DNA from: Lachnospiraceae bacterium
GTDB taxonomy: Bacteria > Bacillota > Clostridia > Lachnospirales > Bianqueaceae
Length of the DNA: 64,000 bases
NCBI GenBank assembly: GCA_022794035.1
Contig: JAAWDX010000006.1
Span: 62,001 to 126,000, forward strand
Direction of reading: 5' to 3'
Shown: positions 16,817 to 24,334 of the stretch, piece after piece
Position numbering within the stretch: position 1 is the first letter of the stretch
Layout of the letters: each line of letters starts with the position of its first letter
Translations under genes and position numbers: made by a program
The notes under the pieces: model-generated
Databases searched by the model: none
Told to the model about the DNA's origin: nothing
What the model saw: only the letters and a program-made list of their open reading frames with translations

Positions 16817-18319
16817 TTAGTCTGTTATGATTTCTGTAGTCCCTTCCGGGATCTCTTTGTTTTCCAAACCGCTTACATGGATATTTCGGTTCACTTTGGC
16901 GTCATAGGTTCCAGCCTTCACAATCTCTCCCAGGTCAATTCCTACTGTTTCTTTCATCGATTCAAACAGCTTCGCCATCACATTAGGAACGTTGCCTGAA
17001 ACGGAATCAACACCGCTTCCGTCTCCGCCGATGATTGTAATCTTATCAATCTGCGTCAGAGGCTCAGCGATCTTACCAGCAATATCGGGTAATACTTTGA
17101 TCAGCATTTCCGCCATAGCCGCATTATTGTATTTCTGATACGCTTCTGCTCTCTTTTCCATAGCTTCTGCCTCTGCAATTCCCTTTGCCCGAATCGCCTC
17201 TGCTTCCGCTTCTCCTACGCGGCGAATTCCCTCGGCTTCCTGTTCTTTGGAATAGCGGTCAGCCTCCGCTTTAGAACGCTGAGCCTCCGCCTCTTTTTCA
17301 ATTTCAAATTTACGGGCCTCCGCCTCCTTCTGACGTTCAAATAGATCGGCCTCCGCCTTCTGCTGTCTGGCAAACTTATCGGCTTCCGCCTTTTTCTTAA
17401 CCTCTGCATCCAGTGATTTTTCTTTCGTTTCCGCTTCGCGCTGCTTCAGCAAAACATTTCGTTCCTCGCGCGCGATATTAGCATTGGCCGCCGTCACCTC
17501 AATGGTTTTTCTCTGCTCTTCCTTTTGAATCTCATATGCGGCATCTGCTTCTGCTCTCTTTGTATCAGCTGTTTTCTGCAAATCTGCTTTTTGAATATCC
17601 AGCTCATTATTTTTGATCGCAATTTCACGCTCCGAATTGATCCGGGCATCATTAGACTGCCGGTCAGCTTCTGCCTTTGCCACTGCAATTTCTTTTTCAG
17701 CTTCCGCTTTTGCAATCGCCGCCTTCTTTTTGATCTGAGAAATATTATCAATTCCCAGATCCTCAATCACACCGTTGCCATCCGTGAAGTTCTGCACATT
17801 AAAGCTTACGATATCCAGTCCCATTGCCGCCAGATCCGGATCTGCATTTTCTTTTACCAGCTGTGCAAATTTTTGCCGGTCGCTTACCATTTCTTCCAGC
17901 CGCATGCGGCCAACAATTTCACGCATATTGCCTTCCAAAACCTCGCGGGCCACCTGTGCAATATATTCTGTTTTCTGATTCAGAAAGTTTTCTGCTGCCA
18001 AAGCCAGTTTGTCTTTTTCACTGCTGATTTTAACGTTGACGGCCGCATCCACTTGAATATTGATATAATCTGCTGTTGGTACGGCATTGGATGTCTTTAC
18101 ATCAATCGGTATCAGCTTCAGATTCAGACGGTCTATCCGTTCTAAAAACGGAATTTTAATACTAGACTTACCGATGATAATCTTTTTTCTAAGTCCAGAA
18201 ATGATAAATGCCGTATCCGGCGGTGCTTTTACGTATCCGCTTGCCAAAATCAAAATCACGATCAGAGCGGCTGCAATCCCTATGACCAGCCCTATGTTTT
18301 CTGCAAGTAATGCTAACAT
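16817..18319 (-). CDS. Flotillin (FloT/YuaG-like) SPFH-domain membrane scaffold
   Basis: 500 residues, as in B. subtilis FloT (509). One N-terminal membrane segment (about residues 8-28) precedes the SPFH domain (about 30-200). A long Ala/Glu/Lys-rich coiled coil (about 205-400) with repeated EAEA and AEAD units follows, with a Gly-containing C-terminal region. Flotillins organise membrane microdomains and affect fluidity and secretion. Start ATG has GGAGAG at about 10 nt. The usual NfeD-type partner gene is absent. The gene lies directly downstream of a manganese-type riboswitch and terminator, an unusual control arrangement. Confidence 0.94.
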   Translation of the reverse strand: MLALLAENIGLVIGIAAALIVILILASGYVKAPPDTAFIISGLRKKIIIGKSSIKIPFLERIDRLNLKLIPIDVKTSNAVPTADYINIQVDAAVNVKISSEKDKLALAAENFLNQKTEYIAQVAREVLEGNMREIVGRMRLEEMVSDRQKFAQLVKENADPDLAAMGLDIVSFNVQNFTDGNGVIEDLGIDNISQIKKKAAIAKAEAEKEIAVAKAEADRQSNDARINSEREIAIKNNELDIQKADLQKTADTKRAEADAAYEIQKEEQRKTIEVTAANANIAREERNVLLKQREAETKEKSLDAEVKKKAEADKFARQQKAEADLFERQKEAEARKFEIEKEAEAQRSKAEADRYSKEQEAEGIRRVGEAEAEAIRAKGIAEAEAMEKRAEAYQKYNNAAMAEMLIKVLPDIAGKIAEPLTQIDKITIIGGDGSGVDSVSGNVPNVMAKLFESMKETVGIDLGEIVKAGTYDAKVNRNIHVSGLENKEIPEGTTEIITD

Positions 18320-18477
18320 ATGTTTATTTCTCTCCTTTTTTATTATCGCTCTAGGTCTGCCTCGCTTATCCCCTCTTTTCCTCCTTTCTTAAGAGCTTCG
18401 CCAATGCATCCTCCGTATCCCCGAAGAGCGTATTCAGGGGGAAGTCTCTGTAGACTAAGATCAGATTTCTTATATGC

Positions 18478-18528
18478 AAAAAAGACTTCCAACCATCTCA
18501 AGAATTGCTTCTTGGAATGTTAAAAGTC
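18478..18528 (-). terminator. Riboswitch expression-platform terminator
   Basis: In the minus-strand RNA, GACUUUUAAC can pair with the downstream GGUUGGAAGUC, and CAAGAA pairs with UUCUUG around a GCAA loop, followed by six U residues (18478-18483). The GACUUUU that starts this hairpin is also the 3' strand of the aptamer's closing stem, so the two structures exclude each other: a ligand-bound aptamer should allow transcription to continue. Confidence 0.75.
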
Positions 18529-18615
18529 TCGCACATTTCGTTCGATACGGATACAGCAAAGCTGTATCGACTTGACGCTTTCGAACCATCCATCGGATGT
18601 AGTCTACTCCCTTTT
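18522..18615 (-). promoter_or_regulatory. yybP-ykoY (Mn2+) riboswitch aptamer
   Basis: The RNA begins AAAAGGGAGUAG and ends GCGAGACUUUU, which close into the basal stem. The internal segment GCGUCAAGUCGAUACAGC, its hairpin partner GCUGUAUC, and the following CCG match the conserved L3 loop of the yybP-ykoY family, where the two conserved loops jointly bind Mn2+. Family members normally control Mn exporters (MntP, TerC-type, P-type ATPases). Here the next complete gene is a flotillin. Identification is by recalled consensus, not by a covariance search. Confidence 0.85.
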
Positions 18616-18624
18616 ATGTATTTT

Positions 18625-18653
18625 ATTATACTATTTTCTATATTACTTGTCAA
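18625..18653 (-). promoter_or_regulatory. Consensus sigma-A promoter of the riboswitch-flotillin transcript
   Basis: Perfect TTGACA (18648-18653) and perfect TATAAT (18625-18630) on the minus strand, spaced by 17 nt, place the start of transcription a few bases before the aptamer. Confidence 0.88.
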
Positions 18654-18693
18654 GTATTGATAATAAAATTTCATCTTCTGCCGTATTAAAATC

Positions 18694-18725
18694 AAAAAAG
18701 CTACTTAGCATTACTAAGTAGCTTT
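18694..18725 (-). terminator. Terminator of the tRNA operon
   Basis: AAAGCTACTTAG (18697-18708) and CTAAGTAGCTTT (18714-18725) form a 12-bp stem with a 5-nt loop, followed on the minus strand by six T residues. Confidence 0.88.
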
Positions 18726-18728
18726 CAC

Positions 18729-18802
18729 TGCGTGCAGTAGGATTCGAACCCGCGACCTCTTGGTCCGTAGCCAAGCGCTCTATCCAGCTGAGCTATGCAC
18801 GC
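18729..18802 (-). tRNA. tRNA-Arg (anticodon ACG)
   Basis: Acceptor GCGTGCA pairs with TGCACGC; the D-arm AGCTCAGCTGGATAGAGC, anticodon loop CTACGGA and T-arm GGGTTCGAATCC are all present. CCA is not encoded. ACG is read as ICG after deamination. Confidence 0.96.
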
Positions 18803-18805
18803 ATA

Positions 18806-18876
18806 AGCGGGTGAAGGGAATCGGACCCTCGTATCTAGCTTGGAAGGCTAGTGTTCTACCATTGAACTACACCCGC
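18806..18876 (-). tRNA. tRNA-Gly (anticodon TCC)
   Basis: Acceptor GCGGGTG pairs with CACCCGC; the anticodon stem CTAGC/GCTAG encloses CTTCCAA, and the T-loop reads GGTCCGATTCC. CCA is not encoded. Confidence 0.96.
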
Positions 18877-18904
18877 ACATAATACTAAATCATCCAATGA
18901 AAAA

Positions 18905-18977
<73 letters not shown>

Positions 18978-18983
18978 ACGAAA

Positions 18984-19070
18984 TGCCGGAGACCGGGATC
19001 GAACCGGTACGGGAGTATAAGTCCCGCAGGATTTTAAGTCCTGTGCGTCTGCCAATTCCGCCACTCCGGC
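18984..19070 (-). tRNA. tRNA-Leu (anticodon TAA)
   Basis: 87-nt class II tRNA with acceptor GCCGGAG/CTCCGGC, anticodon loop CTTAAAA, a long variable arm (CGGGACTTATACTCCCG) and T-loop GGTTCGATCCC. First gene of the four-tRNA operon. Confidence 0.96.
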
Positions 19071-19117
19071 AGCAGGTTCAACACCCCGTCGAAAACTTTC
19101 ATTTCGCGACGGATATT

Positions 19118-19146
19118 ATAATAGCATACCTGCTTTAGAATGTCAA
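19118..19146 (-). promoter_or_regulatory. Promoter of the Leu-Phe-Gly-Arg tRNA operon
   Basis: Perfect TTGACA (19141-19146) and TATTAT (19118-19123), 17-nt spacing. The short leader after it contains a CGTCG/CGACG stem. Confidence 0.75.
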
Positions 19147-19195
19147 CATGTTTTTTCAAGTTTTTGAATAAATTCTCGCCCTATTAGACGGCTGA

Positions 19196-20677
19196 TTAAC
19201 GAGAATCCTGCCAAGCTGCCAGCTGTCTGTTAGCCTCTTCAATCACACGGTCAATGCCCGCTTCTTTTAGCTTTCTTTTATAATCAGCCATCTTTTCAAG
19301 CCATATTTCTTTTGTCACCAGCTTTAGCTGCTCCTCATCGTCTATTTCAGCCTCCAGCCTCTGTGTAACCTCAATCACAAGCTCCATATGCCGGGTTCTT
19401 TCCAGCTCCTCCAGCCTGCGCACTTCTTCCTCGACCGGCCTGCGGTCAAAGGTAAACCCTAATATCGGAGACTTTTGATTTTCCTCAAGCGCTGCAAAGC
19501 ATTCATTTTGTTCTTGCGCTGTTCTCTTTTCCCCTTCATTTCCAGACGCATTGCAAAGTGCCGTAAAAACAGGGAGCGTTTCCTGTGCTGTTTCTTTGCT
19601 CTCTGCGCAAAATGCTTCGCAGATCTCCTGATCTGTATTTAATATGGCTAATAGCTTTAGGCTTTCTTCTATGTGTTCTGAATTTTTCAATATAGAGGTA
19701 TACTGTTGCTCCAGACTGGGAACCAGTCTCATCTTATCAGCTGCCGGGCAAACAAACCAATAAATCTTTTTTTCATTTTGTGCTTCACCGTCGGTCTCCG
19801 TATAGGTATAGGTCAGTCGATCACTCACAGAGTAGCGCATGCTCTTTTCTGCCTCAAAAACATTGCTCCCCATTATGCTCACATAGTTTTTTTCATCCAA
19901 ATTACTTATCTCTGTCTGTTCTTTTTGTTTGGCATATTCGCTTTCCCAAACATTTTCAAAAGCCTCTCCTCCGTCCATGCTAAATCCAACGCCCGGTGCA
20001 ATCATATGAAATGCATGCTGCATATACATTCCATCCGACCAATCTCCAATATAGGGCTCTGGTACCATCCCCCAAATCTCAGATTCGCGCCTCAACTTTC
20101 CAATTGCTTCCTCGTTCCCTGCCAAAAATATCTCTTCCGGATACTTCGGTGCCTCTTCCTGATGTTCTGCTACTATTGAATACGTAGGAGAGACGACATG
20201 CAAAAGGCGTCCCAAATTATATGTATGGCCCTCTACCTGATCTGCCTCCCATATTTCTTTAGAAAAAAGCTGATACACCTCTTCTAAAGGCTCCCCATCC
20301 GTCAGATACGCCTCCAGCGGAAGCAGCATCTCTTCCATTTCCTGAGCTCCTCCGCAGCTCATCATCTGAAACGTTACAATATCAAATTTTGTTTCTTGCT
20401 CCCTTAAAATCTGCAGCTGATTGCCCAATTTTGAATTTCCAATATAAATCAGTTCAAGCTGAATCGGATATCCTTTTTCCTCCAGTAATTGATTCACTCT
20501 TCCGGCTCTTTGATAAGCAATCAAAGTTTCCTCTGCCCTACCCATCACTGCCCAGCGAAGCGTCACTTTTTCCTGTTCAACTTGACTGGATTCTTCTAAA
20601 TTCTGCTGCTTGCATCCGGTAAAACAAAGCAAAATAATCATTAAACATACTATCATACATTTTACTCTTTGCTTCAT
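19196..20677 (-). CDS. Solute-binding-type lipoprotein with DUF3502-like C terminus
   Basis: 493 residues. A lipoprotein signal peptide ends in the lipobox LCFTGC (Cys at about 22), so the protein should be anchored on the outer face of the membrane. The body resembles extracellular sugar-type solute-binding proteins (KVTLRWAVMG near the N terminus). The last 90 residues (PILGFTFDRRPVEEEV onward to AAGIDRVIEEANRQL-like text) match the DUF3502 domain found at the end of LplA/YtcQ-like binding proteins. The ATG at 20677 has AGGAG at 7 nt; a TTG three bases earlier is less likely. Third and last gene of a lipoprotein tandem, with no permease or ATPase gene adjacent. Ligand unknown. Confidence 0.8.
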   Translation of the reverse strand: MKQRVKCMIVCLMIILLCFTGCKQQNLEESSQVEQEKVTLRWAVMGRAEETLIAYQRAGRVNQLLEEKGYPIQLELIYIGNSKLGNQLQILREQETKFDIVTFQMMSCGGAQEMEEMLLPLEAYLTDGEPLEEVYQLFSKEIWEADQVEGHTYNLGRLLHVVSPTYSIVAEHQEEAPKYPEEIFLAGNEEAIGKLRRESEIWGMVPEPYIGDWSDGMYMQHAFHMIAPGVGFSMDGGEAFENVWESEYAKQKEQTEISNLDEKNYVSIMGSNVFEAEKSMRYSVSDRLTYTYTETDGEAQNEKKIYWFVCPAADKMRLVPSLEQQYTSILKNSEHIEESLKLLAILNTDQEICEAFCAESKETAQETLPVFTALCNASGNEGEKRTAQEQNECFAALEENQKSPILGFTFDRRPVEEEVRRLEELERTRHMELVIEVTQRLEAEIDDEEQLKLVTKEIWLEKMADYKRKLKEAGIDRVIEEANRQLAAWQDSR

Positions 20678-20696
20678 CAACTTTCTCCTTATCCTA

Positions 20697-22322
20697 TTAT
20701 TCTCCTGCTAATGTAAATGCGAGCGCCTTCTCCAGATCGCGGCAAGCCCCTTCATACGCCTCCCCCAGCGTCTCATATTCCAGTGCATATGCCTGTAGAT
20801 GCCATGATATCGGCATGTAAATAGAGCACTGCGGCAGCACTGCTCCCGCCACATGATCCAGCATATAAGCAATCTGTTCTCTTCGTTCTGATTTTAATGG
20901 GTTAAGCGTATATTGATACTCTTCTCTCTCTTTGCTAAAATCAATCTCTTCTGCCCATGCATTACTAAGTCCTAGATAAAGTGTGTATGTCATTTTCTCC
21001 AGCTCATCCAGCATGTCAGCTGTCACTTTTTTTGAGATAGAAACGCTATAATAAGGTGCATAGTCATGATCTGCTATATATTTCAGCAGTTGATATGCAT
21101 GATATGGATTTTTACTTTCTTTCATCACACCTCCCATCATCTGAATCTCTGCTATATAAGCATCACTCTCTTCATACTTTGAAATCCCTACCATTTTCAT
21201 CTCTTCTTTTTTCTCATCATATAATGTATCTAATGCCATGCACTGCCCGGCAAAACCATGACGATACATACTTTCACTATTACTCTCAATATAAAAAGAG
21301 CCATTGTCTAGCCATGCTTTCGCTTGTTCCTGCATCATGGATATAGTATCTTTTTGGTTATCCAAACTAGCTTCACTACTTGGTACACTTAAAACTGTCC
21401 AATGTTCTGAGTTTAAGTATGAAGATGCATTTCTTACTACTTCTTGCCACTCCTCTTCCATATCCTGCTTAAAATAACTTTTTATAAAAATTGCCATTTC
21501 TTCAAACAGATCTTGATCAAGCGTCACTGTTTGTTCTTCGTAATCAACAGGATCCAGCCCTGTACTCTCCCAAAAGATTGGTATAATCGCAGTCATAGAG
21601 CTCCAGAGTGACAGCGTATCAACCGCGACCTCTCCTTTTTCCGCTCTCATGCACGCTTCCTGCATTTGAATCAGTATTTCTCGCCCATTCATTTCCTGAT
21701 ACAAATAAACGCCTATATCCTCCATTTCTTGATCTGAGGTGAAAATTGCTTTTATATTAAAGCTAAGGGGAAGTATCAGTTGTTTTCCCTGATATACCCC
21801 TGCCTTTAATACTGTTTCATAATACTGCTCTGTCGTATATAGTTCATCCTGATCCGCATATGGTTTTAAATCAAAAAACCACTCTTCTTCGATAATGCGA
21901 TAGATATTATCAATCTGGGCCTCTCCTGCCCATATCCTCTGGTCCATAACAAGCACATCTGGAAACATTCCGCTCTTTTTATCCTCTAAAACTTTCTGTT
22001 CCAGCTCATTCATGCTTATAAAATATTGGATCTCCAGCGTTATCCCTGTCTCCCGTTCAAACTCTTGAAAAGCATCATGATAAATATATCCCCTCTCTCT
22101 TATATCATTAACAACGGGACCAAATGGTCCTATCGTATAATTGGTACAATAATAATCTGTTCTTTCTCCCTCTGCAGATTTACAGCTCACATGATCTCCT
22201 ATCGCATATACCACTAGCTTTTCAGGTTTTTCCTCACTTCTTATAACTCCCTCTTCCTGTGGTATTTGACAGGCTGTTAAACTCATAACCAAAAGCAGGC
22301 AAATCATACCTATCTTCTTCAT
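20697..22322 (-). CDS. Extracellular solute-binding-type lipoprotein (paralogue 1)
   Basis: 541 residues with signal peptide and lipobox SLTAC (Cys about 18). The central part shows features of ABC substrate-binding proteins: a predicted open-close two-lobe region with FPDVLVMDQRIW (about residues 118-129), LPLSFNIKAIFTS (about 183-195) and MGGVMKESKNPYHAYQLLKYI near 405-425. It is clearly homologous to the next gene along its full length (about two thirds identical by eye), with an almost identical C terminus. Gap to the neighbour genes is 7 and 19 bp. No transporter partner is visible, so uptake, sensing or cell-wall roles are equally open. Confidence 0.82.
   Translation of the reverse strand: MKKIGMICLLLVMSLTACQIPQEEGVIRSEEKPEKLVVYAIGDHVSCKSAEGERTDYYCTNYTIGPFGPVVNDIRERGYIYHDAFQEFERETGITLEIQYFISMNELEQKVLEDKKSGMFPDVLVMDQRIWAGEAQIDNIYRIIEEEWFFDLKPYADQDELYTTEQYYETVLKAGVYQGKQLILPLSFNIKAIFTSDQEMEDIGVYLYQEMNGREILIQMQEACMRAEKGEVAVDTLSLWSSMTAIIPIFWESTGLDPVDYEEQTVTLDQDLFEEMAIFIKSYFKQDMEEEWQEVVRNASSYLNSEHWTVLSVPSSEASLDNQKDTISMMQEQAKAWLDNGSFYIESNSESMYRHGFAGQCMALDTLYDEKKEEMKMVGISKYEESDAYIAEIQMMGGVMKESKNPYHAYQLLKYIADHDYAPYYSVSISKKVTADMLDELEKMTYTLYLGLSNAWAEEIDFSKEREEYQYTLNPLKSERREQIAYMLDHVAGAVLPQCSIYMPISWHLQAYALEYETLGEAYEGACRDLEKALAFTLAGE
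20723..20897 (-). repeat. 175-bp near-identical block, copy 1
   Basis: This 3' segment of the lipoprotein gene at 20697-22322 matches 22356-22530 of its paralogue with 5 mismatches in 175 bp by eye, including a perfect run of more than 80 bp. The rest of the two genes is visibly more diverged. Confidence 0.85.
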
Positions 22323-22329
22323 TGTAATC

Positions 22330-23958
22330 TCACCCCTCTTTTAATGTAAACATCAGCGCCTTCTCCAGATCGCGACAAGCCCCTTCATACGCCTCCTCCA
22401 ACGTCTCATATTCTAGTGCATATGCCTGTAGATGCCATGATATCGGCATGTAAATAGAGCACTGCGGCAGCACTGCTCCCGCCACATGATCCAGCATATA
22501 ATCAATCTGTTCTCTTCGTTCTGATTTTAAGGGATTCAGGACATATTGATACTCTTCTCTTTCTTTACTCAGATCAATATTTTCGTCCCAAGTATTTCCT
22601 AATGATAAATAAAGCTTATAGGTCATTTTTTCTAACTCATCCAGCATATGAGTGGTCACCTCTTTAGATACCGAAACGCTATAATACGGTGTATACTCAT
22701 GATCTAAGATAAATTTCAGCAATTGATATGCATAATAGGGGCTTTCACTTTCTTTCATCACACCGCCCATCATCTGCACCTCTGCTATATAGGCATCGCT
22801 TTCCCTGTACATCGGAATTCCGATCATCTGCATCTTTTCTTTTCTCTCATCATATAAAGTATCTAATGCCATACACTGACCAGTAAACCCATGCCGATAT
22901 GTACTATTACTGTTTCCTTCCACATAAAAGGCACCATTTTCAAGCCACATTTTCGCCTCTTCCTTTTGATGAATCGCCGGACTATTCCTTTGTGCATCCA
23001 GACTGTTATTCCAGTCTGGCATATCCATGATGCCCCACTGGCCGGAATTCAGATATACAGCAGCATTCTTTACAATCTCATCCCAGTTTTCTTCCATATC
23101 TTGCTTAAAATAAGCCTTTATAAAGACTGCCATATCTTCAAACAAATCCTGATCCAGTGTCACTGCTTGCGCCTCATAATCAACAGGAGGCAGTCCTGTA
23201 CTTTCCCAAAAAACCGGTATCATCATGCTTGCAGAGCTCCATAGCGATAATGTATCAATGACTGGTTTTCTTTTTTCTGCTCTGACACAGGCCTGCTCCA
23301 TTTGCATTAACAGCTCCTGCCCGTTCATTTCCGGATATAAGTAAATTCCCGTATCCTCCATAGTTTGCCGAGATGTAAAAATTGTCTTTATATTAAAGCT
23401 TAATGGCAGCAGCAACTGACTATTCTGATAGGTTCCAGATTCTAAAACCTTTTCATAGTAATTGCCATTCGTATAAAGCTCATCCTGATCTATATACGGT
23501 TTTAAATCAAAAAACCAATCACCATTTAAAATTCGGTACATATTATTGCCATTTTTAAAGTCTACCCATGCTCCCTGATCTATAATAAGTACATCTGGTA
23601 CTTTTCCGTATTTTCTATCTTCTAAAACTTGTTCCTCCAGTTTATCTAAATAGGGAAAATACTGAACTTCAGCTTTTATCCCAGTTTTCTCCTCAAAATC
23701 TTGAAAAGCCTCATAATAAATATATCCTTTTTCACCTGCTTTATCTACCAAAGGGCCAAAAGACCCCATTGTATAACTCGTACAATAGTAGTCTGCTCTT
23801 TCCCCATTGATTGTACGATTTACTTTATCTCCTACAGCATAAATAATCAACTTGTCTGGTTTTTCACTTGAAACACTCGGCTCCGTTTGTATCTGATTTG
23901 TTTGGCAAGCTGTTATTATAAAAATTATAATTGCACAGATTATACATACTTTTCTCAT
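22330..23958 (-). CDS. Extracellular solute-binding-type lipoprotein (paralogue 2)
   Basis: 542 residues, lipobox ITACQ (Cys about 18). Same architecture as the neighbouring paralogue: DKLIIYAVGDKV near the mature N terminus, VPDVLIIDQGAW (about 118-129), LPLSFNIKTIFTS, GQCMALDTLYDERKEKMQ, and a shared C-terminal LDHVAGAVLPQCSIYMPIS. Start ATG has AGAGGA at about 7 nt. Probably the first lipoprotein of the three-gene tandem, downstream of a candidate small ORF and a hairpin. Function not known; the fold points to ligand binding outside the cell. Confidence 0.82.
   Translation of the reverse strand: MRKVCIICAIIIFIITACQTNQIQTEPSVSSEKPDKLIIYAVGDKVNRTINGERADYYCTSYTMGSFGPLVDKAGEKGYIYYEAFQDFEEKTGIKAEVQYFPYLDKLEEQVLEDRKYGKVPDVLIIDQGAWVDFKNGNNMYRILNGDWFFDLKPYIDQDELYTNGNYYEKVLESGTYQNSQLLLPLSFNIKTIFTSRQTMEDTGIYLYPEMNGQELLMQMEQACVRAEKRKPVIDTLSLWSSASMMIPVFWESTGLPPVDYEAQAVTLDQDLFEDMAVFIKAYFKQDMEENWDEIVKNAAVYLNSGQWGIMDMPDWNNSLDAQRNSPAIHQKEEAKMWLENGAFYVEGNSNSTYRHGFTGQCMALDTLYDERKEKMQMIGIPMYRESDAYIAEVQMMGGVMKESESPYYAYQLLKFILDHEYTPYYSVSVSKEVTTHMLDELEKMTYKLYLSLGNTWDENIDLSKEREEYQYVLNPLKSERREQIDYMLDHVAGAVLPQCSIYMPISWHLQAYALEYETLEEAYEGACRDLEKALMFTLKEG
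22356..22530 (-). repeat. 175-bp near-identical block, copy 2
   Basis: Counterpart of 20723-20897; see there for the comparison. The blocks are direct repeats about 1.63 kb apart, as expected from a tandem gene duplication. Confidence 0.85.
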
Positions 23959-23984
23959 TTTCTTTTCCTCTTATTTAAAATTAT

Positions 23985-24006
23985 GCTGGCAAATAAATTT
24001 GCCAGC
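23985..24006 (-). terminator. Hairpin between small ORF and lipoprotein genes (possible attenuator)
   Basis: GCTGGCAAA (23985-23993) pairs with TTTGCCAGC (23998-24006) around a 4-nt loop. The following minus-strand bases (ATAATTTTAAAT) are U-rich but not a clean U-run, so partial termination or an mRNA processing/stability role is possible. Confidence 0.5.
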
Positions 24007-24012
24007 GTAACT

Positions 24013-24165
24013 TTATGAGTCTTTCTCTACAATTAAATTATGTCCCAATCTGGATCCCTCTACTTGACAATTAGCCGTTGATCTTATCAGCTTATAGCCT
24101 AACCACGGATATGCTTCTGCCTGCATATTATAAACCCCTGAAGACAAAGTAATTTTCTTATTCAT
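24013..24165 (-). CDS. Candidate 50-residue small protein, unknown function
   Basis: The frame begins MNKKITLSSGVYNMQAEAYP and ends ...NLIVEKDS; one Cys, no signal peptide or membrane segment. An AAAGGG stretch lies just before the ATG, and a perfect sigma-A promoter ends about 15 bp upstream, giving a very short leader. The same frame stays open for a further 20 codons upstream through the promoter to a TAG, so a remnant of a longer gene is the main alternative. It sits directly ahead of the three-lipoprotein tandem. I do not recognise the family. Confidence 0.5.
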   Translation of the reverse strand: MNKKITLSSGVYNMQAEAYPWLGYKLIRSTANCQVEGSRLGHNLIVEKDS

Positions 24166-24180
24166 TTTCCCTTTATCCAA

Positions 24181-24209
24181 ATTATATAACACGAAATGTT
24201 TTCTGTCAA
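24181..24209 (-). promoter_or_regulatory. Consensus sigma-A promoter upstream of the small ORF and lipoprotein tandem
   Basis: Perfect TTGACA (24204-24209) and perfect TATAAT (24181-24186), 17-nt spacing, minus strand. The only clear promoter upstream of the lipoprotein genes. Confidence 0.85.
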
Positions 24210-24293
24210 CTTCTATTTCTACCTATTTTGCTCCTTCTTTTCCCTTTAGCAAAAAACTTCTATTTCAAATTTGATTTCTTTTTTCTATCTAAA

Positions 24294-24326
24294 CAAAAAA
24301 GCTCATTCGTCTCCATACGAATGAGC
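24294..24326 (-). terminator. Terminator of ispF
   Basis: GCTCATTCG (24301-24309) and CGAATGAGC (24318-24326) form a 9-bp stem followed on the minus strand by a run of T residues (24295-24300). Confidence 0.85.
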
Positions 24327-24334
24327 CTATTTTC

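Noticed and set aside
18498-18695. 65-codon minus-strand frame over the riboswitch
   Set aside because: The stretch is explained by promoter, aptamer and terminator; no ribosome binding site, and the translation has no protein-like features.
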